A stretch of 64,000 nt of DNA. Source: JAIEPW01 sp964406035 (lineage in GTDB: Bacteria; Acidobacteriota; Terriglobia; Bryobacterales; Bryobacteraceae). Positions 40,116 through 47,743 of this stretch are shown here, piece by piece. The stretch is taken from contig CAYOQB010000001.1 in the NCBI GenBank assembly GCA_964406035.1, forward strand, positions 93,280-157,279. Direction: 5' to 3'. Under the pieces are notes generated by a model. That model had not been told where the DNA came from, ran no database searches, and saw only the letters and a list, made by a program, of their open reading frames with translations. A program made the position numbers and the translations under genes. How positions within the stretch are numbered: the first letter of the stretch is position 1; each line of letters opens with the position of its first letter.

Positions 40116-40585
40116 TCGAGCTTCGCCAGGTCCTTTTCAATCTCGTCGTGATAGCGGTCCAGAAGCGCCGGGTCGACCTCGTTGGCGGGCACTGCCTTGC
40201 GCGCCGAGAATCGCCGGATAAACCACCAGATCGCCAGCAGGCCCACGCCGATCGCCGCGAACGGCATCACCCACGCCAGGACATTGAAGCCCTCGGCGGG
40301 AGGCACGGCCAAAGCCTGCAGACCCTCTTTCTTCGTGAATTCGTCTATGATCGCCTGATCGGAGACGCCTTGCGCCTGCTTGGCCGCGATCACTTCGCGG
40401 GCCGGCTTGGCGTAATGGCACTCCAGCATCGGGCAATCGGCCACCGTGTTCTTGCACGACCGGCACAGGCACGCGAGCTTCTGGCCCACGCGCTTGATTT
40501 CCGGCGTGACGAACTGCTGGCCGTTCTGAGCCAGGCTCAGCACGGTCACGGCCAGCAGCAATAAGCTAACTTTCCACCGTTGCAT
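40112..40585 (-). CDS. ccmH: CcmH-type cytochrome c heme-lyase subunit with extra cysteines
   Basis: 157 residues. Signal peptide (1-19), then the CcmH thiol-reductase module with CLCRSCKNTVADCPMLEC: Cys41 and Cys44 match the CxxCQN pair that reduces apocytochrome CxxCH motifs, while Cys39, Cys51 and Cys56 are additional. EVIAAKQAQGVSDQAIIDEF is the conserved three-helix region, and a membrane anchor follows (VLAWVMPFAAIGVGLLAIWWF). There is no TPR extension. It overlaps ccmF by 20 bp and the zinc-ribbon gene by ATGA. Five Cys in the active-site loop are more than in the proteobacterial protein. Confidence 0.85.
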   Translation of the reverse strand: MQRWKVSLLLLAVTVLSLAQNGQQFVTPEIKRVGQKLACLCRSCKNTVADCPMLECHYAKPAREVIAAKQAQGVSDQAIIDEFTKKEGLQALAVPPAEGFNVLAWVMPFAAIGVGLLAIWWFIRRFSARKAVPANEVDPALLDRYHDEIEKDLAKLE

Positions 40586-42575
40586 GTTTCTTGGTGATTC
40601 CCACCACCTGCGTGCGGGCGTACGACAGCTTCTGCTTCGACGGCACCAGGCAGATCAGAGTGCCGATCAGCAGCACCCAGTATCCAATCCAGATCCAACT
40701 CACCAGCGGGAAGATGTAGGCCTGCAGCACCACCTTGCCGTCCTCGGTGACGTTGGCGAAGTTCAGGTATAAATCTTCGTTCAGGCGCCTGCGGATGGCC
40801 ACTTCGGAGGTGGGCTGCGGCGGCGAAAGGTACATCCGCCGCTCCGGCTTCAGCACGCCGATCTGACTCCCATTCTGGAAGATCTCGACGTGGCTGTAAG
40901 CCCACTGGTAGTTGTCGTTTTGACCCTTGATCAGGTCAGTTACCTTCATTTCGTAAGCTCCCAGCCGGAACATCTGGCCGGGCGGGACTTCGACGGTCGC
41001 GTCCTTGTTGAAGGCCGCGCCCGTGAACCCGATGAACATCAGCACGATGCCCATGTGCACCAGGTAGCCGCCGTAGCGGCGGGTGTTGCGGTGCGTCAAC
41101 TCGACCATCGCGGCGGCCAGATTCTGTCCGGACTTGGCGGCGATCTGCCGCGCTCCCTTCCAGAACTCCATGGCGACGGTTACCGTCACGAACAGGCATA
41201 GGCCGAAGGAGACCAGCGCGTAGGGATGCCGGACTCCCAGCACCACCAGCAGCACAATCAGCGCCAGTCCGGCGATCGACGGCGCCAGGAACGCCCGCTT
41301 CAGCGACTCAACCGAGCTGCGCCGCCAAGCGATCAGCGGTCCTACTCCGGTCAGAAACAGCAGAAACAGGCCGATCGGCACGTTGACGCGGTTGAAGAAC
41401 GGAGCGTCCACCGAAATCTTTTCGCCCGTGACTGCTTCCGAAATCAGCGGGAACATCGTGCCCCAGAGCACCGCGAAGCAGCTCGCCAGCAGAATCAGGT
41501 TGTTGAACAGGAAGGCGCTCTCGCGCGAGACGACGCTCTCCAGATGCGCTTCGCTCTTCAGGTAATCCAGGCGATCCAGGATCAGGTACACCGTCAGCGC
41601 GATGCCCAGCGCCAGGAAGCCGACGAAGTAGTTGCCGATGGGCGAGGTGGCGAAGGCATGCACCGAGCTCAGCACGCCGGACCGCGTCAGGAACGTGCCG
41701 AAGATGCACAGGAAGAAGGTGGCGGAGATCAGCACCATATTCCACACCTTCATCATGCCCTTCTTCTCCTGCATCATCACCGAGTGAAGGAAAGCGGTGG
41801 CCGTGATCCAGGGCAGCAGGGAGGCGTTTTCCACCGGGTCCCAACCCCAGTAGCCGCCCCAACCGAGGACGGCGTACGCCCAGCCCGCGCCCAGCAGAAT
41901 CCCGCTCGACTGGAACGCCCAGGTAATGATGGTCCAGCGGCGCGTCTCATGAATCCACGCCTCGCCCGGCTGTTTGGTGACCAGCGAGGCGAACGCGAAC
42001 GCGAACGGCACCACGAATCCCACGTAGCCGAGATACAGCATCGGCGGATGGATCGCCATGGTCCAATACTGCAGCAGGGGATTCAGACCGTTGCCGTCGC
42101 CGACATCGGTGATTCCCTTGCCGACGGCCAGCACCTGGAACGGCGGCACGATGAAGGTGATCAGCATCAGGAAGAACGCCTGCGTCACCATCAGCACGCT
42201 GACCACGTAGGGCATCATGTCGCGGAACTTCTTGCGATTGGTCCACACCACGATCGCCGCGTAGCTGGCCAGCAGGAAGCTCCAGAACAGCAGCGACCCT
42301 TCCTGTCCGCCCCACCACGCCGAAAACTTGTAGACGTTGGGCATGGCTTTGTTGGAGTGCGCCGCGACATAGGCCAGGCGGAAGTCGCCGGTCAGCAGCG
42401 CGTAAACCAGGATGCCCGAAGCAACCGACACCAAGGCCCAGATGGCGTAAACCGCGCGCTCCGCGCTCAGCACCAGAAACGGCTTCTGCTTCCACTTGCC
42501 GATCAGCGAAGCCAGCACCGCATAGATGGAGAAACAGAAGGCGAGCAGCAGGGAGAGTGCGCCGATATTTTCCAT
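40566..42575 (-). CDS. ccmF: heme lyase CcmF
   Basis: 669 residues, about fourteen membrane segments, normal CcmF length. The WWD heme-binding segment WGGYWGWDPVENASLLPW is intact; AIHPPMLYLGYVGFVVPFA and AFQSSGILLGAGWAYAVLGWGG contain the conserved histidine and membrane heme site. CcmF takes heme from CcmE and ligates it to apocytochromes together with CcmH. It starts 24 bp after ccmE and its end overlaps ccmH. Confidence 0.96.
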   Translation of the reverse strand: MENIGALSLLLAFCFSIYAVLASLIGKWKQKPFLVLSAERAVYAIWALVSVASGILVYALLTGDFRLAYVAAHSNKAMPNVYKFSAWWGGQEGSLLFWSFLLASYAAIVVWTNRKKFRDMMPYVVSVLMVTQAFFLMLITFIVPPFQVLAVGKGITDVGDGNGLNPLLQYWTMAIHPPMLYLGYVGFVVPFAFAFASLVTKQPGEAWIHETRRWTIITWAFQSSGILLGAGWAYAVLGWGGYWGWDPVENASLLPWITATAFLHSVMMQEKKGMMKVWNMVLISATFFLCIFGTFLTRSGVLSSVHAFATSPIGNYFVGFLALGIALTVYLILDRLDYLKSEAHLESVVSRESAFLFNNLILLASCFAVLWGTMFPLISEAVTGEKISVDAPFFNRVNVPIGLFLLFLTGVGPLIAWRRSSVESLKRAFLAPSIAGLALIVLLVVLGVRHPYALVSFGLCLFVTVTVAMEFWKGARQIAAKSGQNLAAAMVELTHRNTRRYGGYLVHMGIVLMFIGFTGAAFNKDATVEVPPGQMFRLGAYEMKVTDLIKGQNDNYQWAYSHVEIFQNGSQIGVLKPERRMYLSPPQPTSEVAIRRRLNEDLYLNFANVTEDGKVVLQAYIFPLVSWIWIGYWVLLIGTLICLVPSKQKLSYARTQVVGITKKHATVES

Positions 42576-42599
42576 TTAATTAATCCCGAGCGAGAGAAC

Positions 42600-43046
42600 C
42601 TACAGAGCAGCCTTGGCCGCCGGCTTTTCCTGTACCGGCAGTTTGTCGTAGTTGCCGCCCGGCTTGGCTTCGTACTTGGACGCGCACTTGGCCTGAATGC
42701 GCGACGCCTGGAACACGCCGTCAGGACCCAGCCGTCCGTCCGCCAGCGCCTGCGCGCCGTCGCGGAAGGTATCCGGCAGCGGATCCGTGCCCGTGTAGAC
42801 CACCTTCAGGCGCTTGCCCTCGGCGGTGAGCATGAAACTGACGTCTTTACCGTTGCGTTCAATCGAACCCTGTTCCACGTCTCCGCCGACCCGCAGACGC
42901 TTATCCTTCGCGCCGTTGCCGAGCTGCTCCAGCTCCGCCAGCGTCTTGTAGTACGTCTTGGTTTCGCTGATCCCGCCGGCTGCAAGCCACCCCAGCGTAC
43001 CGAGAATCGCGACCGTGAGAATGCCGAACTTTACGTATGTGTTCAC
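42600..43046 (-). CDS. ccmE: heme chaperone CcmE, CxxxY variant
   Basis: 148 residues, GTG start with GAGGT 6 nt upstream. One membrane anchor (VKFGILTVAILGTLGWLAAGG), then the OB-fold (RVGGDVEQGSIERNGKDVSFML; VVYTGTDPLPDTFRDGAQALADG). The heme-attachment site, normally HxxxY, reads CASKY (Cys121, Tyr125), so the covalent heme-binding His is replaced by Cys. CxxxY CcmE proteins are known from archaea and some Desulfovibrio and are associated with altered Ccm systems. It is the first gene of the ccm operon, with TATACT 20 bp upstream. Confidence 0.93.
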   Translation of the reverse strand: MNTYVKFGILTVAILGTLGWLAAGGISETKTYYKTLAELEQLGNGAKDKRLRVGGDVEQGSIERNGKDVSFMLTAEGKRLKVVYTGTDPLPDTFRDGAQALADGRLGPDGVFQASRIQAKCASKYEAKPGGNYDKLPVQEKPAAKAAL

Positions 43047-43065
43047 CAGGTCACCTCAAAACTTA

Positions 43066-43071
43066 AGTATA
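43066..43071 (-). promoter_or_regulatory. -10 element of the ccm operon promoter
   Basis: TATACT on the minus strand, 5 of 6 matches, 19 nt before the ccmE GTG and followed by the GAGGT ribosome site. No good -35 at 17 nt. Confidence 0.45.
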
Positions 43072-43232
43072 GCTCCCCAGAATAGTGCAGCGGGTGCCGG
43101 AAAGCAAGGATTTCCCAACACGGGAGGCAGAGGCTAACCAATTGCACGCAAACGCTTTTTCCACATCGATCCCGCTCTCTTACGTAAGACGCCGCCAGGC
43201 TCCCGCCGAGGTACAAGGGACACCCTTGGTGC

Positions 43233-43238
43233 TATGCT
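43233..43238 (+). promoter_or_regulatory. candidate leaderless -10 element of the NmrA-like gene
   Basis: TATGCT ending 7 nt before the ATG at 43246; 4 of 6 matches; no ribosome site between. Confidence 0.4.
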
Positions 43239-43245
43239 CGGCTAC

Positions 43246-44121
43246 ATGAAAGCAATGGTCATCGGCGGAACCGGCACCGTGGGCAGCCAGGTCACCGCGG
43301 AGCTTCAGAAGCGGAATCTCACCGTAGCCGTGATGTCGCGATCGGCGGAAAAATTCGCCAACCTGCCGCCCGGCGTGCAAGGCGTCGTGGGCGATCTGCA
43401 GCAACCGCAAACCTTGCCGGCGGCGATGTCCGGAGTCGATGCTGTCTTCCTGGCCACCGCGCTCGCGCCGGATGAAATCAACCAGGGACTCGAAGCCGTG
43501 GAGGCAGTCAAGGACGCCGGGGTGCGGCGCATCGTCTACATGAGCGTCCAGGGCGCCGATCAGGCCGTCCACATTCCCCATTTCGCCACCAAGATTCCCA
43601 TTGAGTACGCGGTGCGCCACTCCGGCCTGGAGTGGAACATCTTGCGGCCCAACAACTTCTTCCAGAACGATTTCTGGGTGCGCGACGCGATCATCCAGGC
43701 AGGCGTGTATCCCCAGCCGATGAGCGCCAGGGGCTTGAACCGTGTCGATACTCGCGATATCGCCGAGGCGGCGGCAATCTGCCTCACCGCCGACGGCGTC
43801 GCCGGGCGCACCTACACCGTCGCCGGGCCGGATCTCCTGACTGGGGAGCAGGTGGCCGCGACCTACGCGCGCGTTCTAGGTCGCGACGTCGCCTACGTCG
43901 GCGCGGACCTCGCGGCCTGGGAAGCCGCCGCATCGCAAATGATGCCCCGCTGGATGGTGCTCGATCTGCGCATCATGTACGCGCATTTCCTGGAGCATGG
44001 CCTGGTCGCCAGCCCGGGCGAGCTGCGCGATCTGGAGGCATTGCTGGGCCGCCCGCCGCGCGGCTTCGAAGCCTTCGTGCGCGAGTTCTTTTCCGCCGGT
44101 CAGGCGGCCGCCCAACGCTGA
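43246..44121 (+). CDS. NmrA-like NAD(P)-binding protein (atypical SDR)
   Basis: 291 residues. The Rossmann nucleotide motif GGTGTVGSQV follows the ATG at 43246. MSRSAEKFANLPPGVQGVVGDLQQPQTLPAAMSGVDAVFLATAL is typical of NmrA/HSCARG-type atypical short-chain dehydrogenases, as are VYMSVQGADQA and WNILRPNNFFQN. No YxxxK catalytic pair in the usual place, so it is either a redox sensor or an enzyme acting on quinones or small carbonyls. The start at 43234 is possible, but 43246 fits the fold and the upstream hexamer. Convergent with the secreted alpha/beta hydrolase gene. Confidence 0.85.
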   Translation: MKAMVIGGTGTVGSQVTAELQKRNLTVAVMSRSAEKFANLPPGVQGVVGDLQQPQTLPAAMSGVDAVFLATALAPDEINQGLEAVEAVKDAGVRRIVYMSVQGADQAVHIPHFATKIPIEYAVRHSGLEWNILRPNNFFQNDFWVRDAIIQAGVYPQPMSARGLNRVDTRDIAEAAAICLTADGVAGRTYTVAGPDLLTGEQVAATYARVLGRDVAYVGADLAAWEAAASQMMPRWMVLDLRIMYAHFLEHGLVASPGELRDLEALLGRPPRGFEAFVREFFSAGQAAAQR

Positions 44122-44123
44122 TC

Positions 44124-44843
44124 TCAGCGAACCTGCGCCCGAAACATTTGCACGATCTTATCCAGCAGTTCCGGCTGCTTCGCGAACATGTTCGTTCCGT
44201 GACCCGCGCCCTCGTACATGATCATCTTGGAGGCGGGATGCTTCGCCTTCTCGGCGATCATGCCGGCCCACTTCGCGGCTGGCCCGTCCTCCGAGCTGGC
44301 CGCAACCAGCACGGGAATGTTGGCTTGGCCCAGAAACGCGAGCCCCGGATCGTCCACCGGCCCCGATAGCAGGGCCATCGCCTTCACCTGCGGCGCGTGC
44401 TTCTCGGCGAACGCAACGCCCAGAAACAAGCCGCAGCTCGCGCCCCCCACCCCGATCCGACTGGATTGGACCTCCGGCCGTTTCGAAACCGCGGCGAAGA
44501 CCGCTTCGGCGTCCTGCAGCCAGGAGCCGCGCCAGATCCCGAACATTTCCTCCAGGCTCTTGAACGGCACTCGCTCCCCGCCACTCTCGCCGAACGAGCG
44601 GTGGTCGTAGGCGAAAACGTGGAACCCCGCGCCCGCCAGCTTAACAGCGAGCGGCTCCCAGTTCATTCGTGTCGCCTTGGGAGCGCACATGTGCAGCAGC
44701 AGGATCGCCGGACCCGGCTTGCCGGCCGGCCAGTGAGAGGCCTTCAGCTTGACCCCGCCTTGCGCCTCGACATCGAAATCCTGCCTTGCAGGCACCGCGG
44801 CGTTACACGCCGCCACCAGCAGCAGAAATGCACAGATTCTCAT
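44124..44843 (-). CDS. secreted alpha/beta hydrolase (dienelactone-hydrolase-like)
   Basis: 239 residues. Signal peptide MRICAFLLLVAACNAA. The fold has the oxyanion region ILLLHMCAPKATRMNW, FAYDHRSFGESGGE, the nucleophile Ser in GGASCGLFLG (GxSxG), an acid near SSEDGPAAKW and the catalytic His in EGAGHGTNMF. The family acts on esters or lactones; substrate unknown. The frame is open to 44879, but the ATG at 44843 gives the signal peptide. Convergent with the NmrA gene, with only 2 bp between the two. Confidence 0.85.
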   Translation of the reverse strand: MRICAFLLLVAACNAAVPARQDFDVEAQGGVKLKASHWPAGKPGPAILLLHMCAPKATRMNWEPLAVKLAGAGFHVFAYDHRSFGESGGERVPFKSLEEMFGIWRGSWLQDAEAVFAAVSKRPEVQSSRIGVGGASCGLFLGVAFAEKHAPQVKAMALLSGPVDDPGLAFLGQANIPVLVAASSEDGPAAKWAGMIAEKAKHPASKMIMYEGAGHGTNMFAKQPELLDKIVQMFRAQVR

Positions 44844-44948
44844 GAGACTTCGACGTCTTACGAGTGGAAATCGTAACATCTATGGGGTGAAAACAACATT
44901 CCGCGGGGTGGGTCGTCCGGGCCGGGGTGCCGGAGCAACGGCCCACGC

Positions 44949-44954
44949 CATAAT
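44949..44954 (+). promoter_or_regulatory. candidate leaderless -10 element of the acyl-CoA ligase gene
   Basis: CATAAT, 5 of 6 consensus matches, ending 6 nt before the ATG at 44961. Confidence 0.4.
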
Positions 44955-44960
44955 GGAACC

Positions 44961-47675
44961 ATGGCCGCCCTGCCGACCAAGTTCTCTTCCGTCCTCTACT
45001 TACCGCCGCACCCGCTCGACGTATTCTTCAAACCGTCGAACGTTGCGGTGATCGGCGCCACCGAACATGAGAACAGCGTGGGACGCACCACGCTGTGGAA
45101 TCTGATCAGCTCGCCCTTCGGAGGCGCCGTGTTCCCGGTCAATCCGAAGCGTTCCAACGTTCTTGGAATCAAGGCGTATCCAGGCATCAAGGACGTGCCC
45201 GAACCGGTCGACCTGGCGGTGGTGATCACGCCCGCCAGAACCGTGCCGCAGGTGATCCGCGAATGCGGGGAATGCGGCGTGAAGGGCGCGGTAGTGATCT
45301 CGGCGGGGTTCAAGGAACTCGGCCCGGATGGCGCCGCGCTGGAAGACGAAGTCCTGGCCGAGGCCCGGCGATCCCAACTGCGCCTGATCGGACCCAACTG
45401 CCTGGGCGTGATGAGCCCGCTGACCGGGCTGAACGCGACCTTCGCCCGCGGCGTGGCCCGCGCCGGCAGTGTGGCGTTCCTCAGCCAAAGCGGCGCGCTG
45501 ATGACCTCCATCCTCGATTGGAGCTTCGAGCAGAACGTTGGCTTCAGCGCTTTTGTGAGCATCGGCTCCATGATCGACGTGGATTGGGGCGACCTGATCT
45601 CGTATCTCGGCCGCGATCCCCGGACGCGCAGCATCCTCATCTACATGGAATCGATCGGCAACGCCCGGTCCTTCCTGTCGGCGGCGCGCGAGGTGGCCTT
45701 GGCCAAGCCGATCATCGTCATCAAGGCCGGGCGTACGGCTCAAGGCGGCCAGGCCGCGGCCTCGCATACCGGCGCGATGACCGGATCCGACGACGTGCTC
45801 GACGCCGCCTTCCGCAGGGTCGGCGTTCTCCGGGTAAACAATATCTCGGATCTGTTCTCTATGGCCGAGGCCTTGGACAAGCAGCCGCGCCCGCGCGGTC
45901 CCAAGCTGACCATCCTGACCAACGCCGGTGGTCCCGCCGTGCTCGCCACCGATGCGCTCATCGGATCCGGCGGAGAGCTGGCCGAGCTCGCGCCGCAAAC
46001 CGTCGACGCGCTCAGCGGGTTCCTGCCCCGCCACTGGAGCCACCGCAATCCCATCGATATCATCGGCGATGCCGACCCGGAACGCTACGCGCGCTCCGTC
46101 GAAGTGGCCGTCAAGGACCCCGGCAGCGATGGATTGCTGGTGATCCTGACTCCGCAGGACATGACCGATCCCACCAAAACCGCGGAGTTGCTGAAACCCT
46201 TCGCTCGCATCGCCGACCGCCCGGTGCTCGCTTCCTGGATGGGCGGCGCCGAAGTCGCCGCCGGGGATCGCGTGCTGACCAACGCCGGCATCCCTACCTT
46301 CAACTATCCGGACACCGCCGTTCGCGCGTTCCAGTACATGTGGTCCTACGCGAGCAATCTGCGCGCGATTTACGAAACGCCGGTATTCACCGAGGAAAGC
46401 GAGCGCTCCCAGGCGGACCACCAGAAGGCGGCCGCGCTGCTGGAGCGCGTGGCCGCCTCCGGACGGACCCTGCTCACCGAATACGAATCCAAACAGATCC
46501 TGGATTTGTACGGTATCCCGACGGTGCGGACGGAACTGGCGGCGTCGCCCGAGGACGCCGTGCGGTCCGCCGAGACCATCGGTTATCCGGCGGCGTTAAA
46601 GCTGAATTCGGAGACCATCACCCACAAGACCGATGTCGGCGGCATCGAGTTGAACCTGCGCGATGCCGCGGCCGTTCGCGACGCCTTCGATCGCATCCGC
46701 CGCTCGGTCGAGGAGAAGGCCGGTCCCGGGCACTTCCAGGGCGTTTCCGTGCAGCCGATGGTCAAGCTGGACGGCTACGAATTGATTGTCGGCTCCAGCG
46801 CCGATCCGCAGTTCGGCCCGGTGCTTCTTTTCGGAGCGGGCGGGCAACTGGTGGAGGTGTTCGAGGATCGCGCGCTGGGGCTGCCGCCGCTGACCTCCAC
46901 CCTGGCGCGGCGCATGATGGAGCAAACGCGCATCTTCAAGGCGTTGTGCGGCGTGCGCGGCCGCCCTCCGGTGAACATCGCCGAAGTGGAGCAGTTAATG
47001 GTCCGCTTCAGCCAGTTGGTGGCCGAACTGTGCCGCATCCGCGAAATCGACATCAACCCGCTGCTGTGCAGTCCGGAGCGGATTCTGGCCCTGGACGCGC
47101 GCATCGTTCTGTACGACGAATCCGTGAAAACGCCCCCGCGCACCGCGATCCGCGCCTACCCGGTGCAATATGTCGCGCCCTGGACCACCCGCAACGGCCT
47201 CCCGGTGCTGGTGCGGCCCATCCGTCCCGAGGACGAACCCCTGATCCGCAAGTTCCACGAAGGCTTGTCCGAGCGCAGCGTATACATGCGCTACCTGCAA
47301 TCCCTGCGCTTAAGCCAGCGCGTGGCGCATGACCGCCTCACCCGCATCTGCTTCAACGACTATGACCGCGAGATCGCCCTGGTGGCGCTGACCGAGGACA
47401 ATCAGGTGATCGCCGTCGGCCGCGTCCAGAAGATCGCCGGAACCGGCGATGCCGAAATCGCCCTGCTGGTCAGCGACGAGTTCCAGGGTCACGGCCTGGG
47501 CGGCGAACTCACCCGCCGCCTGATTCAGGTCGCGCGCGACGAAGGCGTGAAGCGCATCGTCGCCGACGTGCTGTCCGACAACCGCGCGATGCAGGTGGTC
47601 TTCCAGCGCCAGGGATTCAAATTCGAGCGGGAGCCGGGCGATCCCGCACTCAAGGCCGAACTGGTTCTAAGTTGA
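44961..47675 (+). CDS. ADP-forming acyl-CoA ligase fused to a GNAT acetyltransferase (PatZ/Pka type)
   Basis: 904 residues. A CoA-binding domain (about 20-150; FFKPSNVAVIGATE), a succinyl-CoA ligase-like domain (about 165-480), an ATP-grasp subdomain (about 490-700; TLLTEYESKQILDLYGIPTVRT, AALKLNSETITHKTDVGGIEL) and a C-terminal GNAT domain (about 740-904; LLVSDEFQGHGLGGELTRRLI). This is the domain order of protein lysine acetyltransferases such as PatZ, which turn off acetyl-CoA synthetase. The phosphorylatable His of true ADP-forming ligases appears to be kept (His269 in AASHTGAMTG), so ligase activity is possible. Stand-alone gene upstream of the PknB/PD40 kinase. Confidence 0.9.
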   Translation: MAALPTKFSSVLYLPPHPLDVFFKPSNVAVIGATEHENSVGRTTLWNLISSPFGGAVFPVNPKRSNVLGIKAYPGIKDVPEPVDLAVVITPARTVPQVIRECGECGVKGAVVISAGFKELGPDGAALEDEVLAEARRSQLRLIGPNCLGVMSPLTGLNATFARGVARAGSVAFLSQSGALMTSILDWSFEQNVGFSAFVSIGSMIDVDWGDLISYLGRDPRTRSILIYMESIGNARSFLSAAREVALAKPIIVIKAGRTAQGGQAAASHTGAMTGSDDVLDAAFRRVGVLRVNNISDLFSMAEALDKQPRPRGPKLTILTNAGGPAVLATDALIGSGGELAELAPQTVDALSGFLPRHWSHRNPIDIIGDADPERYARSVEVAVKDPGSDGLLVILTPQDMTDPTKTAELLKPFARIADRPVLASWMGGAEVAAGDRVLTNAGIPTFNYPDTAVRAFQYMWSYASNLRAIYETPVFTEESERSQADHQKAAALLERVAASGRTLLTEYESKQILDLYGIPTVRTELAASPEDAVRSAETIGYPAALKLNSETITHKTDVGGIELNLRDAAAVRDAFDRIRRSVEEKAGPGHFQGVSVQPMVKLDGYELIVGSSADPQFGPVLLFGAGGQLVEVFEDRALGLPPLTSTLARRMMEQTRIFKALCGVRGRPPVNIAEVEQLMVRFSQLVAELCRIREIDINPLLCSPERILALDARIVLYDESVKTPPRTAIRAYPVQYVAPWTTRNGLPVLVRPIRPEDEPLIRKFHEGLSERSVYMRYLQSLRLSQRVAHDRLTRICFNDYDREIALVALTEDNQVIAVGRVQKIAGTGDAEIALLVSDEFQGHGLGGELTRRLIQVARDEGVKRIVADVLSDNRAMQVVFQRQGFKFEREPGDPALKAELVLS

Positions 47676-47743
47676 TTTTGAAGAGGGTTCTGCTGTAGTC
47701 CGGGCGTAAAGTTTACAGCTCCCGCGCTCGATCACTCCAGTGC

